Positions 22,254 to 30,951 of a stretch of DNA of 35,492 bases are shown here, piece by piece (within the stretch, counting starts at the first letter, position 1; each line of letters starts with the position of its first letter). The position numbers were made by a program, and so were the translations under genes. Source of the stretch: a virus; IMG/VR virus record IMGVR_UViG_3300033388_003543, positions 1 to 35,492 of that record; one strand, given 5' to 3'. The notes under the pieces are model-generated. The model made no database searches. It saw nothing but the letters and a program-made list of their open reading frames with translations, and was not told the origin of the DNA.

Positions 22254-22763
22254 TCAGCGTATCTGGCCCGTGCTGCTTACCTTCTGCATGAGCGTGCCCT
22301 CGGTTGGCTGTCCAGGTGCATAAGCGGCCTGGATATCCACCTGCAGTTCGCCCCAAAATACCACACCCACATCCAACGGTGTCCGACCATACTCAACCGC
22401 CGTAATGGTAAGGTCTTTCACTGCACCGGACAGGGTTCTGTCGGTTGCCAGGGCATCATAACAAGCGCCCACCAGGGCCACACCGTCCTGAAACCCCCGG
22501 ACTAGCTCCACATCCCCGTAGGCCGTTCCGCGCACCGTCCGAATAACCGAGACTACTACAGTCAGGGTGTGTTCCTCGAGGAACCTGGTCCCGCGCCTAA
22601 TTACGTCCTTATCCAGCATCACATATGCGGCAGGCATCCTGCCTACGTCCAATTTCCCTGGCTCCGTGATGGCCACCGTTTTTAGTTCCTGGACTGTCTT
22701 CAAGCGGGCCACCAGTGCTTCCAGCGTTTCCTCTACCATAGCCTGATAGCTGGAGTAGCTCAC
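22254..22763 (-). CDS. Tail terminator-like protein (XkdJ-region, DUF6838-like)
   Basis: The 169-residue protein occupies the XkdJ position. It shows an N-terminal helix (SSYQAMVEETLEALVARLKT) and a beta-rich domain with RFLEEHTLTVVVSVI and the C-terminal VGVVFWGELQVDIQAAYAPG, typical of tail-completion proteins that cap the tube and join it to the head (DUF6838-like). It overlaps the upstream gp10-like gene by 4 nt (ATGA). Confidence 0.75.
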   Translation of the reverse strand: MSYSSYQAMVEETLEALVARLKTVQELKTVAITEPGKLDVGRMPAAYVMLDKDVIRRGTRFLEEHTLTVVVSVIRTVRGTAYGDVELVRGFQDGVALVGACYDALATDRTLSGAVKDLTITAVEYGRTPLDVGVVFWGELQVDIQAAYAPGQPTEGTLMQKVSSTGQIR

Positions 22764-23239
22764 TCAGTTGACACCCCCTTCATAAACTCCCTGATGGCGC
22801 TGGCGGCAATCTTGTCTTGCTGCTGGGCCAGCCATTCAGCTGTCCGGCTGATTACCTTGCGGCCACCGGGGTGTCTAACCCATTTCGCATAAGCGGCTAA
22901 ACCCCGCTTCCTGAGGCGGCGCCAACCTTGTGCATCGTCCGAATCAGGCCTAATCTTTTTTGACCCTTTGCCGGGATAAACTACCCAGGCCAGGGCCCGC
23001 GCTCGTTTTACCCTGATGATGTAGGGTTTGGCATCGCTCAAGATATAGGGCGCATACTCGACGTTAGAACCGATCTGAATTTCATCCTTTCCCACCTGGA
23101 CATAACCGATGCTGGAGCGTAGGCGACCCCTGTCCACTGGGGTAAGCAGCTTCATCTTGCGCTCCCCGGCCTTGGCAAAATGCAGCAATAGAAATTCTGG
23201 CAAGCCCTCCAACTTGTTCAGGTCTTCAATTTGCATCAC
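22760..23239 (-). CDS. HK97 gp10-like neck protein (XkdI type)
   Basis: The 159-residue protein has the HK97 gp10 family pattern: LLTPVDRGRLRSSIGYVQVG then IQIGSNVEYAPYIL (the typical 'vdtGrLr.S....v.....vgs.v.YA.y' motif) and a basic C-terminal half (RRLRKRGLAAYAKWVRHPGG). The family forms the head-tail joining neck. It overlaps its neighbours by 4 nt at both ends. Confidence 0.9.
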   Translation of the reverse strand: MMQIEDLNKLEGLPEFLLLHFAKAGERKMKLLTPVDRGRLRSSIGYVQVGKDEIQIGSNVEYAPYILSDAKPYIIRVKRARALAWVVYPGKGSKKIRPDSDDAQGWRRLRKRGLAAYAKWVRHPGGRKVISRTAEWLAQQQDKIAASAIREFMKGVSTE

Positions 23240-23868
23240 ACCACCACCAGTCTGCGGTACCTGTCCAGCACCTGGCGGAGGCGAGGAGGGATATCCTGCT
23301 GGTAGGTAGTTTGATAGTCAGCTTGAGCCCTGGTCACTTTGCCTGCTGCTTCTTCTTGTCGCTGGTTGAATTTCAGCGCCACCAGCTCAATACAGGCATC
23401 CTCCAAATCGTAAGGCAATGTACGAACGATAGGAGGAGAGGCTTGCAGGTCCTCGTCCTTGGGTAAAACATAACCCGCCTCGTAGACCACTCGAATATTC
23501 CAAGTGGACCCGGCCAGGTCGCCGACAAGCCCGGTGAAATATGCACCAGCTGGCCATAAAGCCAATCGATAGAGCATGCCTTCTTCCGGGTAAACCTGGT
23601 AGTCCGTTATTGGATCTCCATTCGCCTCGACTAATGTAACAGCCAGCACAGGATACTGGTTCAGAACGAGGAGCTGCCGCCCGTTGCCGCTGTATAACTC
23701 ATCATAAACCGCACGCTCAAAATGCCGGTTGCAGTAGCCTTCAATAGCCTCCGAGGCAGCATTAATCATGCGCTTCAGCAGCTCGTCATATCGAGTGTCT
23801 TCATCCTCGATTTTCAAGAAACCCTTGACCGCCGCAAGGGTGGTCAAGGCGTGTTTGGAAAGAGCCAT
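23236..23868 (-). CDS. Head-tail connector protein (gp6/XkdH-like)
   Basis: The 210-residue protein begins LTTLAAVKGFLKIEDEDTRY, DELLKRMINAASEAIEGYCN and HFERAVYDELYSGNGRQLLV, the characteristic start of the phage head-tail connector (gp6-like) family that forms the ring under the portal. The C-terminal half ends in basic QDIPPRLRQVLDRYRRLVVV. It is longer than the smallest members (about 100 residues) because of an inserted beta-rich middle. Overlap with the gp10-like gene is 4 nt. Confidence 0.9.
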   Translation of the reverse strand: MALSKHALTTLAAVKGFLKIEDEDTRYDELLKRMINAASEAIEGYCNRHFERAVYDELYSGNGRQLLVLNQYPVLAVTLVEANGDPITDYQVYPEEGMLYRLALWPAGAYFTGLVGDLAGSTWNIRVVYEAGYVLPKDEDLQASPPIVRTLPYDLEDACIELVALKFNQRQEEAAGKVTRAQADYQTTYQQDIPPRLRQVLDRYRRLVVV

Positions 23869-23873
23869 TCACA

Positions 23874-24092
23874 TCACTTCTTTCTGACCCGGCCGTCTTT
23901 GATAGCCTTATCGGCAGGCGGGGCCTTTGGCGCCTTTGCCTGTGCGTCGGTTTTCACTTTGCTTTCCTCCTTATCTAAGCAGTCCACATGCTGCCAGCGG
24001 TCGAAATCCTCCCCTGCATTGAATTCGTCCCCGCTGGTATAAAGCCGGCCGCCATAGTAAAGCGACCGGCTCGGCTTAACTTTTACCCTCAT
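23874..24092 (-). CDS. Small lysine-rich phage protein near the connector genes
   Basis: The 72-residue product starts MRVKVKPSRSLYYGGRLYTS and contains GDEF, resembling the short DUF-type proteins with the pattern 'v....y..G..y..Gd.f' found between capsid and connector genes. The C-terminal half is Lys/Ala-rich (KTDAQAKAPKAPPADKAIKD) and disordered. Function unknown; it is probably an accessory to the connector region. Its start overlaps the upstream stop at 24092. Confidence 0.75.
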   Translation of the reverse strand: MRVKVKPSRSLYYGGRLYTSGDEFNAGEDFDRWQHVDCLDKEESKVKTDAQAKAPKAPPADKAIKDGRVRKK

Positions 24093-24490
24093 TAGACCGG
24101 TTCCACCCGACTCTTACCAAGGGCAATATCCACCGCTAACTGAATGGTGGGAGTAGTGCCCTCGGTAAATGCTACAGTAGCTACAGCTCGAATGTAGCGG
24201 CGCAGGGGAGAGAGGTTGATGCCTAACTCCTTATATGTGTCGCCGGCAGTGATTTGCTCGACAGTCAGCCCTGGTACATCAGCCCAGGTGGTCCCGTCAG
24301 CACTGTCTTGGATTTTTACATCTACAGTCTGAGCAGTTGGCCCGCCGCTTACAGCACCTACAGATACCAAAAGCACCGCATCCTCAAAACCTAAGCGGTC
24401 AATAGAAAGGCCGTTTACGGTGCCTGCTGCGGCCGCTTGGGGGCGGATGGCGGGCTGAAATTTAACACTTTGATGTAGTTTCAGGCTCAT
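24092..24490 (-). CDS. Head decoration-like structural protein
   Basis: The 132-residue product is beta-rich (GLSIDRLGFEDAVLLVSVGA, TAQTVDVKIQDSADGTTWAD, AVATVAFTEGTTPTIQLAVD) with the pattern of small phage head proteins with an immunoglobulin-like or jelly-roll fold found right after the capsid gene. I judge it a decoration or head-surface protein from position and composition only. It starts 15 nt after the capsid stop with GGAGGGATTGAG. Confidence 0.7.
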   Translation of the reverse strand: MSLKLHQSVKFQPAIRPQAAAAGTVNGLSIDRLGFEDAVLLVSVGAVSGGPTAQTVDVKIQDSADGTTWADVPGLTVEQITAGDTYKELGINLSPLRRYIRAVATVAFTEGTTPTIQLAVDIALGKSRVEPV

Positions 24491-24505
24491 CTCAATCCCT
24501 CCTCA

Positions 24506-25651
24506 TTAAACAGTGTAGACATCAGTCAGCACGATAAAGGCTTTAGGCTGCCTGGCCCCGAAGTCGTGCCGCTCGATAGCCCGGATGATGGTCTGGTCAA
24601 GCGAATAGGCGGATACCAGCTTTCCGCCGACCACATATGAGGCCTCAGTGGAAGCATCCACGGTAATTCTCATATTCTCACCGATCATGAACTCCGACCA
24701 ATCACCGAAGAAGATGTCAGTTGTCTTATTGGCATTGTCGGCCACCGGGATCTGATTGCTAACCTGGTATGGATATCCCAGGAGCTTGCCCTGGTTCATC
24801 TCCTCGCGGAACAGATACTGGCCAGTAGAGGTCTTGAGGTTGTAAATCTTGCTCCACATAATTCCGTTGAAAATCCAGCCTGGACGCAGGAATGCCACGT
24901 TTGCCTGCATGAGAGTACCAACTACCGAGGCTAGGATATCGCCATCAATTTGGGCGCCGACGGACCGCAGTTCTACGTCTGGAGTTTTCTTTAAGCCAAG
25001 AGGCTCGTCGCCAGTTCCGGTTCCATACATGGCCGCCCAGTCGCCCTTGAGGGCCAAAGCGGTAATAATATCATCGCGGACGAACTGGTCCGCCTGGGTG
25101 CTGGCATCGCGAATCAGATCATTGCTGATAGGCACCAGAGCGGCCAGCTTTTTAGCGGACAGCTTCAGGTTTCCAAATGCAGGCTGGGTAACCCGAATAT
25201 CAGTGTTCTCGCCGATGTAGCTGGCCATGCTCGCAGCGGTCTGGCGCGGCATGTTCATGACGTTTCCGCTCATGGGTACAACGCGGGCGCCGATTTTGCG
25301 GATGACCGCCTGGGCCTGGAGCAAAGGAATGATCTCCTGACTAAACTCTTCAGGCACTAGGTAACCGCCGTCAGATGGGGTGCCTTCGTCTAAAGCCTTA
25401 ATCAGCACAGGGTCATCATACATGGTTTTAGCAATTTTGGCCGCACGCTCCACATCATTCTTGGCAAGAGCCATAACTTTTGCAAAGCGGGCCAGCCGAA
25501 TACCTGGCTCTAACTCTTTGGGTTGGGTTTGGGTCTGTTGCTGTCCGTTGCCGTCCAGCAGATGGGCATATTTCCGCTGGGTCTCCAATACAGGAGCCAA
25601 CTCTGCCTGCACAGTCTCCTTCATAAGGGCTTTCAATTCCTCTAAAGTCAT
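24506..25651 (-). CDS. Major capsid protein (HK97 fold)
   Basis: The 381-residue protein matches the HK97-type capsid: an N-terminal helical delta region (EELKALMKETVQAELAPVLE, then RKYAHLLDGN), then KALDEGTPSDGGYLVPEEFS, the typical RKIGARVVPMSGNVMNMPRQ and KKLAALVPISNDLIRDAS, the E-loop and P-domain regions and a C-terminal GDWSEFMIGENMRITVD...ERHDFGARQPKAFIVL. The delta domain would be cut off by the protease encoded upstream. The ATG at 25651 has AAAGGAG at nine bases. Confidence 0.95.
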   Translation of the reverse strand: MTLEELKALMKETVQAELAPVLETQRKYAHLLDGNGQQQTQTQPKELEPGIRLARFAKVMALAKNDVERAAKIAKTMYDDPVLIKALDEGTPSDGGYLVPEEFSQEIIPLLQAQAVIRKIGARVVPMSGNVMNMPRQTAASMASYIGENTDIRVTQPAFGNLKLSAKKLAALVPISNDLIRDASTQADQFVRDDIITALALKGDWAAMYGTGTGDEPLGLKKTPDVELRSVGAQIDGDILASVVGTLMQANVAFLRPGWIFNGIMWSKIYNLKTSTGQYLFREEMNQGKLLGYPYQVSNQIPVADNANKTTDIFFGDWSEFMIGENMRITVDASTEASYVVGGKLVSAYSLDQTIIRAIERHDFGARQPKAFIVLTDVYTV

Positions 25652-25673
25652 GAGTTCCATCTCCTTTCTTAAA

Positions 25674-26957
25674 TTAGCTAACTCGCCCGCGAACACGATC
25701 CAATTCTTCCTTGACCACGTTTTTCAGTAATTCCTTCAGTATTTCGGGTTCGACGTTTAGTTCCTGGTCATCGGATTTGGCCGCCGCGGGTAACTGTATA
25801 GCATCCAGATCAATCACCACAGGGGCATTGTCCTGGTTCTCGGATAACACATCTTTAAGGCGCTTGGCAATCTCGCCAGCCACCGCCTCAGCAAGACTGG
25901 CCTGATCAACAACCTGGTCCGCCGCAACCCTCACAAAAATGCCTTTAGGTTCATCATCCTGTCCTTCGCCAGCCTCGGCCAACACCTCGTTAATCAAGTC
26001 CCTGGCCTGGGTAAGGCGGTCCTTGTTCTTGGTGCTCAATACCGCTCCGGCTTTCTGGTTAGGTTCCGACTTAGCCTTCGGTTTGCCCTCGGCATAAGCT
26101 GTAATGATATCATCAGCGTTGTGGAATTCCGGTGGTTCCTTATCAAACTCTGCGTAATGCTTTGCTAGGTGATTATATACGGCCTTGCGGTCTCCGTCGG
26201 GGATATCTACACCGCCACGGGCGCCCAATAGGGAGGCCATAGCAGCGACAACCCCACGCCATACCACCGCATGATTACCGGATGCCTTGTGGTGGGCCAG
26301 TTTATAAGCGCCTTTGTTGTCTGCGTTCTCGCTATCTACCCAGGCACACATTACCTTAAGGTCATCCACGTCGGCAGCCGCCACCTCAGCAGCGCCGTCC
26401 CATTCCTCATCCTCTGGAGCTTTTGGCGTCCCGTCGGGATGTGCCTGCCCAAAACTGATGGCCCCTTTCTCTAGGGCTTCCTCGATGGCTGCGACATGCA
26501 AACCCTTGGCCTTCGCCTCGCTGATAAGAGCGGTGGGGTTTGATGGTACCGGCACAATGCTCCACTCCAGGAGTTCCCACTCATAAATTCGGTGGCCCCA
26601 GGAACCGCTCCCCAAAGGCTCGTATTTGAGCGGGATAAACCCGACAGAAGCTGCTTTGAGGAATCCGGCCTGGCATAGCTGCTTGACTTCCTGAGCAAAC
26701 TGGGTAGGTGCAAATTCTACTTCGGCCACCACCGCATCGGCTGTCACAGAAACAGATTTGCTCCTGCCAATTGGAAGACTTCTGTAGTCATGAGCAAACA
26801 GCACAACAGGGTTTTTCATATAGTTGTCAAGGCGGCAGCCGTTAGGCTCCAGAATGTCCTCGTCCCGGTCCTGGGTCCGGGTGCTGATCGTAAATATCAA
26901 AGTGTCCTGGTCGCCTTGCTTAATACTGATTGGTAACGCCTTATGCTTTAAGTCCAC
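25674..26957 (-). CDS. Prohead protease with C-terminal extension
   Basis: Residues about 1-165 are an HK97-type prohead serine protease (U35): ILEPNGCRLDNYMKNPVVLF, catalytic His in LFAHDYRSLPIGRS, Ser in FLKAASVGFIPLK, then EWELLEWSIVPVPSNPTALI. The remaining 260 residues include a helical module with VCAWVDSENADNKGAYKLAH-like residues (about 205-275; HHKASGNHAVVWRGV) and a disordered acidic C-terminal end with a coiled coil (EILKELLKNVVKEELDRV). In this family the C-terminal part serves as a scaffold removed with the delta domain. Length is well above the usual 200 residues. It is followed by the capsid gene. Confidence 0.93.
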   Translation of the reverse strand: MDLKHKALPISIKQGDQDTLIFTISTRTQDRDEDILEPNGCRLDNYMKNPVVLFAHDYRSLPIGRSKSVSVTADAVVAEVEFAPTQFAQEVKQLCQAGFLKAASVGFIPLKYEPLGSGSWGHRIYEWELLEWSIVPVPSNPTALISEAKAKGLHVAAIEEALEKGAISFGQAHPDGTPKAPEDEEWDGAAEVAAADVDDLKVMCAWVDSENADNKGAYKLAHHKASGNHAVVWRGVVAAMASLLGARGGVDIPDGDRKAVYNHLAKHYAEFDKEPPEFHNADDIITAYAEGKPKAKSEPNQKAGAVLSTKNKDRLTQARDLINEVLAEAGEGQDDEPKGIFVRVAADQVVDQASLAEAVAGEIAKRLKDVLSENQDNAPVVIDLDAIQLPAAAKSDDQELNVEPEILKELLKNVVKEELDRVRGRVS

Positions 26958-26974
26958 GTTTTCACCTCCTCAAT

Positions 26975-29032
26975 TCAATCCTCTACACCTTCAATGACCG
27001 GTAATAGTGCACACCTGCAATTGATGACTTCCTCGGGCGGTCCGGGCGCCCCCGGGTACATCAGGCCGTTGGAAAACTCCTGGTCGATAGGCCTCACCTC
27101 CCGGTCAATGTCAATGTGGCTGTCCCGCACCCTGGAATCGCGAGTGGCCAACCATTCTTTTTGTTCCACCCGGCCAGCACGGTAGGTCTCAAATGTGCCA
27201 ATGCTTACGGCATTGTGGGTCTCTGTTCTAGCAATGGTCTCAGCTCGGACCCCTTTGGCCTGCCGGAATACCTCTGACACCCGGTCCCGCAATTTCGGCA
27301 CACCCTCACCTTGAGCGATACCTTCGGCCAGGGTTTTAGCAAGAGCTCGCTTGGTGGTCTCGGTAATATCTTTAACCTTCTCAGCGCCGTTGGTCTCCAT
27401 CCACTGAACCACCCTGGGGTTAATCAGCTCGTAACTGACCGGAAGGTTAAAGATATCCTGAACAGCCTGCCATCCATCCCGGGCGGATGTATCCCAGAAC
27501 TGCCGCAGCAAATCCAAGAGGGCCTGATATTGCTCCGGCCAATCTACTAACAGTTCCAGTAGATTATCCACATCTTTATGCACAGCCTTTCCGCCCAGCA
27601 ATTCCTCCAGGTTGCGGTTGATTTCGTCCTGTTGTGCCTGGAAATACCGTTTCAGTGCCCTTTGTAGGTTACCTTCTTGGCTTCTTGCTGCTTTATCGAA
27701 CATCCACCAGATAGCGGTTTTCTGCTCGGGCGTCAGTCCCCTGGTCATTTTCTCTTTGAGCTTACCTTTGGCCTGTTTGACTGGCGTGGGCACCGACCCA
27801 ATAGGCACATAAATGACATTGCCGCCTTCTTCCAGGCGACCAAAGCCGTTGTGCTCGCGCCATTCATTCACGGTAAGAGCTCCCTGCTTAAGGCCGTCAT
27901 TGGCTTGCTGTAGGCGAAATTCTTTGTTTGCTGGCACCGGGTCCTCAAACTCAAAAATCAACTTATCGTCGAATTGGGGCACCAAGAAAACCTGTATATG
28001 CTCCTGGATGAGGTCCAGGCATGGTTTTAAGACGTTGGCAGCATAGATGTAATAAGCCGCGTCAATAGTGGCCCTGTTCGAGTTTTCAATTACCCCCATC
28101 AGCTCGGGAGGAACCATGAAATGCTGCATAGCCACATCTCGGATGTAGCGCCTGGACTCCACGAAGTCCATTTCCTTCTGACCCTTGCCCAGCTCGTGGA
28201 TTTTGGCTTGCCAGGGCAGAATAGCCGGTTTGTGGGCATTCCAGTATCCAGCATATCGCTCCATCCATTCCTCCTTGATGCGCTCGGCCTGCTCCTTCTG
28301 GATGTTGGGTGCCTCAAAAACCACTGGTGGAGTGGCATTATTCCAGAAAAACCGTTTCGCCCATTTCGCCATATACTCGTCGGTCTCGACCTCGTCCCCA
28401 ATACCCTCTGCCGATCCCAGGCCACGACTATATGGGTTCACTGGGTCCGGTTCGACCAGCATAATGATATCCTCCGCTGCGATCAGGATCTGGCTGCCGT
28501 TCTGGAAATCAACCCGGTAATACTCCTTGTTCAACGAGGGTGTTTCAATCACCCAGTGAGGAGGAAGGGGCCATAATTCTGTTGGGCTCCCCAGGCCGTT
28601 CCTTTCCTGCAGCCAAAAGGCTTCACCACGCAAGCTCAAATAAACCTGTGTAAGATACATCAAGGCGTTTCCGGTCATTCGAGGATTGGGCCTTTCCAGC
28701 AGACTAATCAAAGGGTGGTCCTGTAACTCGACTTTTTCTTTACCCCGCTCCACATAAAGATGCCACTGGGCCGCCGCTACGTCCTTAGCAATCTTATAGA
28801 CCGGCCTTAAGCGTGGGTTTTTCCCATACATCTCCAGCCACTGTTTGGAGTTGCGCTTGGGTGGCTCGCCCCACCGGGCCTGGATGGCCTCCCAGACCTG
28901 CGATAAGAACGTTCCTGGAGCCTTGCTACCCATCATTACCCGAAAACCCGCTCCAACCAGCCCGAGGCCAGCACGGAGGGATTGTATTCTATCTTTCACC
29001 CCATAAGCAACACCCACTTTAGAAAATCTCAT
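26975..29032 (-). CDS. Portal protein fused to a Mu gpF/SPP1 gp7 head morphogenesis domain
   Basis: The 685-residue protein has an N-terminal HK97-type portal domain (to about 430: HPLISLLERPNPRMTGNALM, WPLPPHWVIE, PDPVNPYSRGLGSAEGIGDE, PELMGVIENSNRATIDAAYY) and a C-terminal MuF domain (about 560-685: RETIARTETHNAVS-like AETIARTETHNAVSIGTFET, WLATRDSRVRDSHI, GAPGPPEEVINCRCALLPVI). The ATG at 29032 lies inside the terminase end (overlap 14 nt). In most phages these are separate genes; the fusion is recurrent in Bacillota phages. No toxin domain follows, in contrast to MuF polymorphic toxins. Forms the DNA entry portal and minor head protein. Confidence 0.92.
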   Translation of the reverse strand: MRFSKVGVAYGVKDRIQSLRAGLGLVGAGFRVMMGSKAPGTFLSQVWEAIQARWGEPPKRNSKQWLEMYGKNPRLRPVYKIAKDVAAAQWHLYVERGKEKVELQDHPLISLLERPNPRMTGNALMYLTQVYLSLRGEAFWLQERNGLGSPTELWPLPPHWVIETPSLNKEYYRVDFQNGSQILIAAEDIIMLVEPDPVNPYSRGLGSAEGIGDEVETDEYMAKWAKRFFWNNATPPVVFEAPNIQKEQAERIKEEWMERYAGYWNAHKPAILPWQAKIHELGKGQKEMDFVESRRYIRDVAMQHFMVPPELMGVIENSNRATIDAAYYIYAANVLKPCLDLIQEHIQVFLVPQFDDKLIFEFEDPVPANKEFRLQQANDGLKQGALTVNEWREHNGFGRLEEGGNVIYVPIGSVPTPVKQAKGKLKEKMTRGLTPEQKTAIWWMFDKAARSQEGNLQRALKRYFQAQQDEINRNLEELLGGKAVHKDVDNLLELLVDWPEQYQALLDLLRQFWDTSARDGWQAVQDIFNLPVSYELINPRVVQWMETNGAEKVKDITETTKRALAKTLAEGIAQGEGVPKLRDRVSEVFRQAKGVRAETIARTETHNAVSIGTFETYRAGRVEQKEWLATRDSRVRDSHIDIDREVRPIDQEFSNGLMYPGAPGPPEEVINCRCALLPVIEGVED

Positions 29033-30494
29033 ATTGTGGCCCGGCCGCCACCTGTTGAGCGGCATAGGCCGTTACGTCCACCTGGTCATCGTGCTCACCA
29101 TTCGGAAAGGCAAGCAACTCGCTCTCATAATCATCCAGCCATGGCGCACCCTCCAGGAAGTAAATCATTCCTGCTTCCATCCTAGCCGCAGCTGGCAATG
29201 CCCTGGTCACCTTATCGCTGTCAGCTTTCAGTTCCCGGATTGGGAGGCCTTCCCGAAGTAACATCTGATACAGGGTAAGGCCCATGTTCTTTGTCTCCAC
29301 CGCTTGGAAGGAGGGAGAGTGCCGTCGATATCCGTCCCTAAATAACCGTGGCTGGTCTGGACCTTCCAACCGCTCCCGAATAAGGTCCAGAAGCAACAGC
29401 TCCCGATCTGGTGTAACCGCCCATGTGCCAAGGACAAAATAGTCTGCCGTTGTCTTGGTGGACCCTGCTGGGTCGCAGGTCTGAAACACCCAGCAGTCTT
29501 TTTTTGGGACCCGCTTGTCTCCCTCTGGGCGGTGTAGGGTATACCATTCAGCATCAACCCGGAAGTAGCGGAAGTTTGACCGTTTGAATAGTCCGCCTTC
29601 CGCTGGCATCGGCCGCTGCTGGTAAAGCGCTGCCCAAACATAACTACCAACAGCCTTCTTGGTTTCCTTCGCCCATGCTGCGTCGTACCCGTATTCTGGC
29701 CACAGCGGTTCCCCTGGCTGGCGGCCAAGTGGGTCGTTTTTTTCTGCCACAGCAGGGAGACGAAGGACATCCCACTGCTCGCCGCCGTTTTTGGCTTCTT
29801 TCAATAGTCGTCCGGCCAAGTCATCCTCGTGCCATCTGGTCAAAACCAGGATGATCGCACCGCCAGGTGCTAAACGCGTCCGCAGAACGGTGCGGTACCA
29901 GTTCCACACCGCGTCCCGGTAAGTCTTAGAATTGGCTTCCTCCCAGTTCTTTATCGGGTCGTCAACGATTGCCACATGGGCGCCGCGGCCTGTGATAGGG
30001 CCTCCAATACCAGCCGCCGTCAGGCCACCTCTGTGACCCTTGATTTCCCATCGCCCGACGGCCGAACTACGAGGCGAAATCTCCAGCCCCCACAACACAG
30101 GGCCCCAGCATTCAAATGTGTCTCGCGCAATCCGGCTAAAATCGAAGGTTAAATCTGCGCCATAGGACGTCAAAATTACCTCTTTGTCTGGGTTCCTGCC
30201 GAGATACCAGGCGGGGAACTTTTTAGAGACTACTTCTGATTTTCCGTGGCGGGGCGGCATCTCCACGATAAGCCGCTTGATTTCGCCACGCTCGACTGCT
30301 TCCAGTTTCGCACACAAAAGATTTAGATGAGCCGCTGGCTTCCACTCACCAGCACTTTCATACTCCAGGAAAAAGGAGAGACTTTCCTTGGCGTCAGCTT
30401 CCCATATCGCGACTAACTCCTTTTCGGTAAAGCCTTCTAGCGATCTCTCTGGCTTCAGGGTCCTCGAGGATGCGCCGGGCAAGATCGTTCTCAT
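29019..30494 (-). CDS. terL: Terminase large subunit
   Basis: The DNA-packaging motor has a Walker A motif PPRHGKSE (80-87), Walker B VAIVDDP (174-180), coupling motif LVLTRWHEDDLAG, and a C-terminal RNase H-like nuclease with QTCDPAGSTKTTADYFVLG and NGEHDDQVDVTAY. The length of 491 is normal. The start is uncertain: the ATG at 30492-30494 overlaps TerS by 101 nt and lacks a clear Shine-Dalgarno; the conserved part begins around ELVAIWEADAKESLSFFLEY. It overlaps the portal by 14 nt. Confidence 0.95.
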   Translation of the reverse strand: MRTILPGASSRTLKPERSLEGFTEKELVAIWEADAKESLSFFLEYESAGEWKPAAHLNLLCAKLEAVERGEIKRLIVEMPPRHGKSEVVSKKFPAWYLGRNPDKEVILTSYGADLTFDFSRIARDTFECWGPVLWGLEISPRSSAVGRWEIKGHRGGLTAAGIGGPITGRGAHVAIVDDPIKNWEEANSKTYRDAVWNWYRTVLRTRLAPGGAIILVLTRWHEDDLAGRLLKEAKNGGEQWDVLRLPAVAEKNDPLGRQPGEPLWPEYGYDAAWAKETKKAVGSYVWAALYQQRPMPAEGGLFKRSNFRYFRVDAEWYTLHRPEGDKRVPKKDCWVFQTCDPAGSTKTTADYFVLGTWAVTPDRELLLLDLIRERLEGPDQPRLFRDGYRRHSPSFQAVETKNMGLTLYQMLLREGLPIRELKADSDKVTRALPAAARMEAGMIYFLEGAPWLDDYESELLAFPNGEHDDQVDVTAYAAQQVAAGPQYEIF

Positions 30495-30951
30495 ATCGCT
30501 GCGTCACCTGCCCTTGCACCTCCTGCTTCACGTTCTCGGTGGGTTCGCCCCGGGCCAGGCGCTCCACCTTAACAGCAATGTCAAACCACTTGACAATGTC
30601 GGAAGGAGAAAGTTCGTCCGGTTCCAATGTCTTGAGCCGTTCCACCACTTTCTGCTGAAACAGCATGGCTTCTTTGATGTGGCGTTCTGCCATCTCGACC
30701 CTGGCTTTTTCCTGCGCTTCTCGGGCTCTGCGGTCAAGCTCTGCGTCCCAGGCCGCCGCCCTTGCCACCCATGACCACTTTTCACTCCAGCGCTTCATCA
30801 ATGTCAGGGATTTGGACAACTGTTGGGCGACTTTTTGTAAACTACGGGCGGCTCCCATATCTCGATATACGGCAAAAGCCTGGAAGGCCTGGCGGCTTTC
30901 TCCTTTCTGACGTTCCCACGGTTCGGGGCTATGGTCACGCGGCCGGGTCAT
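30394..30951 (-). CDS. terS: Terminase small subunit-like protein
   Basis: The 185-residue protein starts with a helix-turn-helix-like domain (QAFAVYRDMGAARSLQKVAQ, SKSLTLMKRWSEKWSWVARA AAWDAEL-type pattern), followed by a long helical coiled coil (AREAQEKARVEMAERHIKEA) and a C-terminal tail that contacts TerL. The pattern RS..KVAQ.L.KS...I..WS..W.W..RA.A.D is common in small terminases of Bacillota phages. It lies upstream of TerL with a 101-nt overlap and overlaps the methyltransferase gene by 17 nt. Confidence 0.85.
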   Translation of the reverse strand: MTRPRDHSPEPWERQKGESRQAFQAFAVYRDMGAARSLQKVAQQLSKSLTLMKRWSEKWSWVARAAAWDAELDRRAREAQEKARVEMAERHIKEAMLFQQKVVERLKTLEPDELSPSDIVKWFDIAVKVERLARGEPTENVKQEVQGQVTQRYENDLARRILEDPEAREIARRLYRKGVSRDMGS

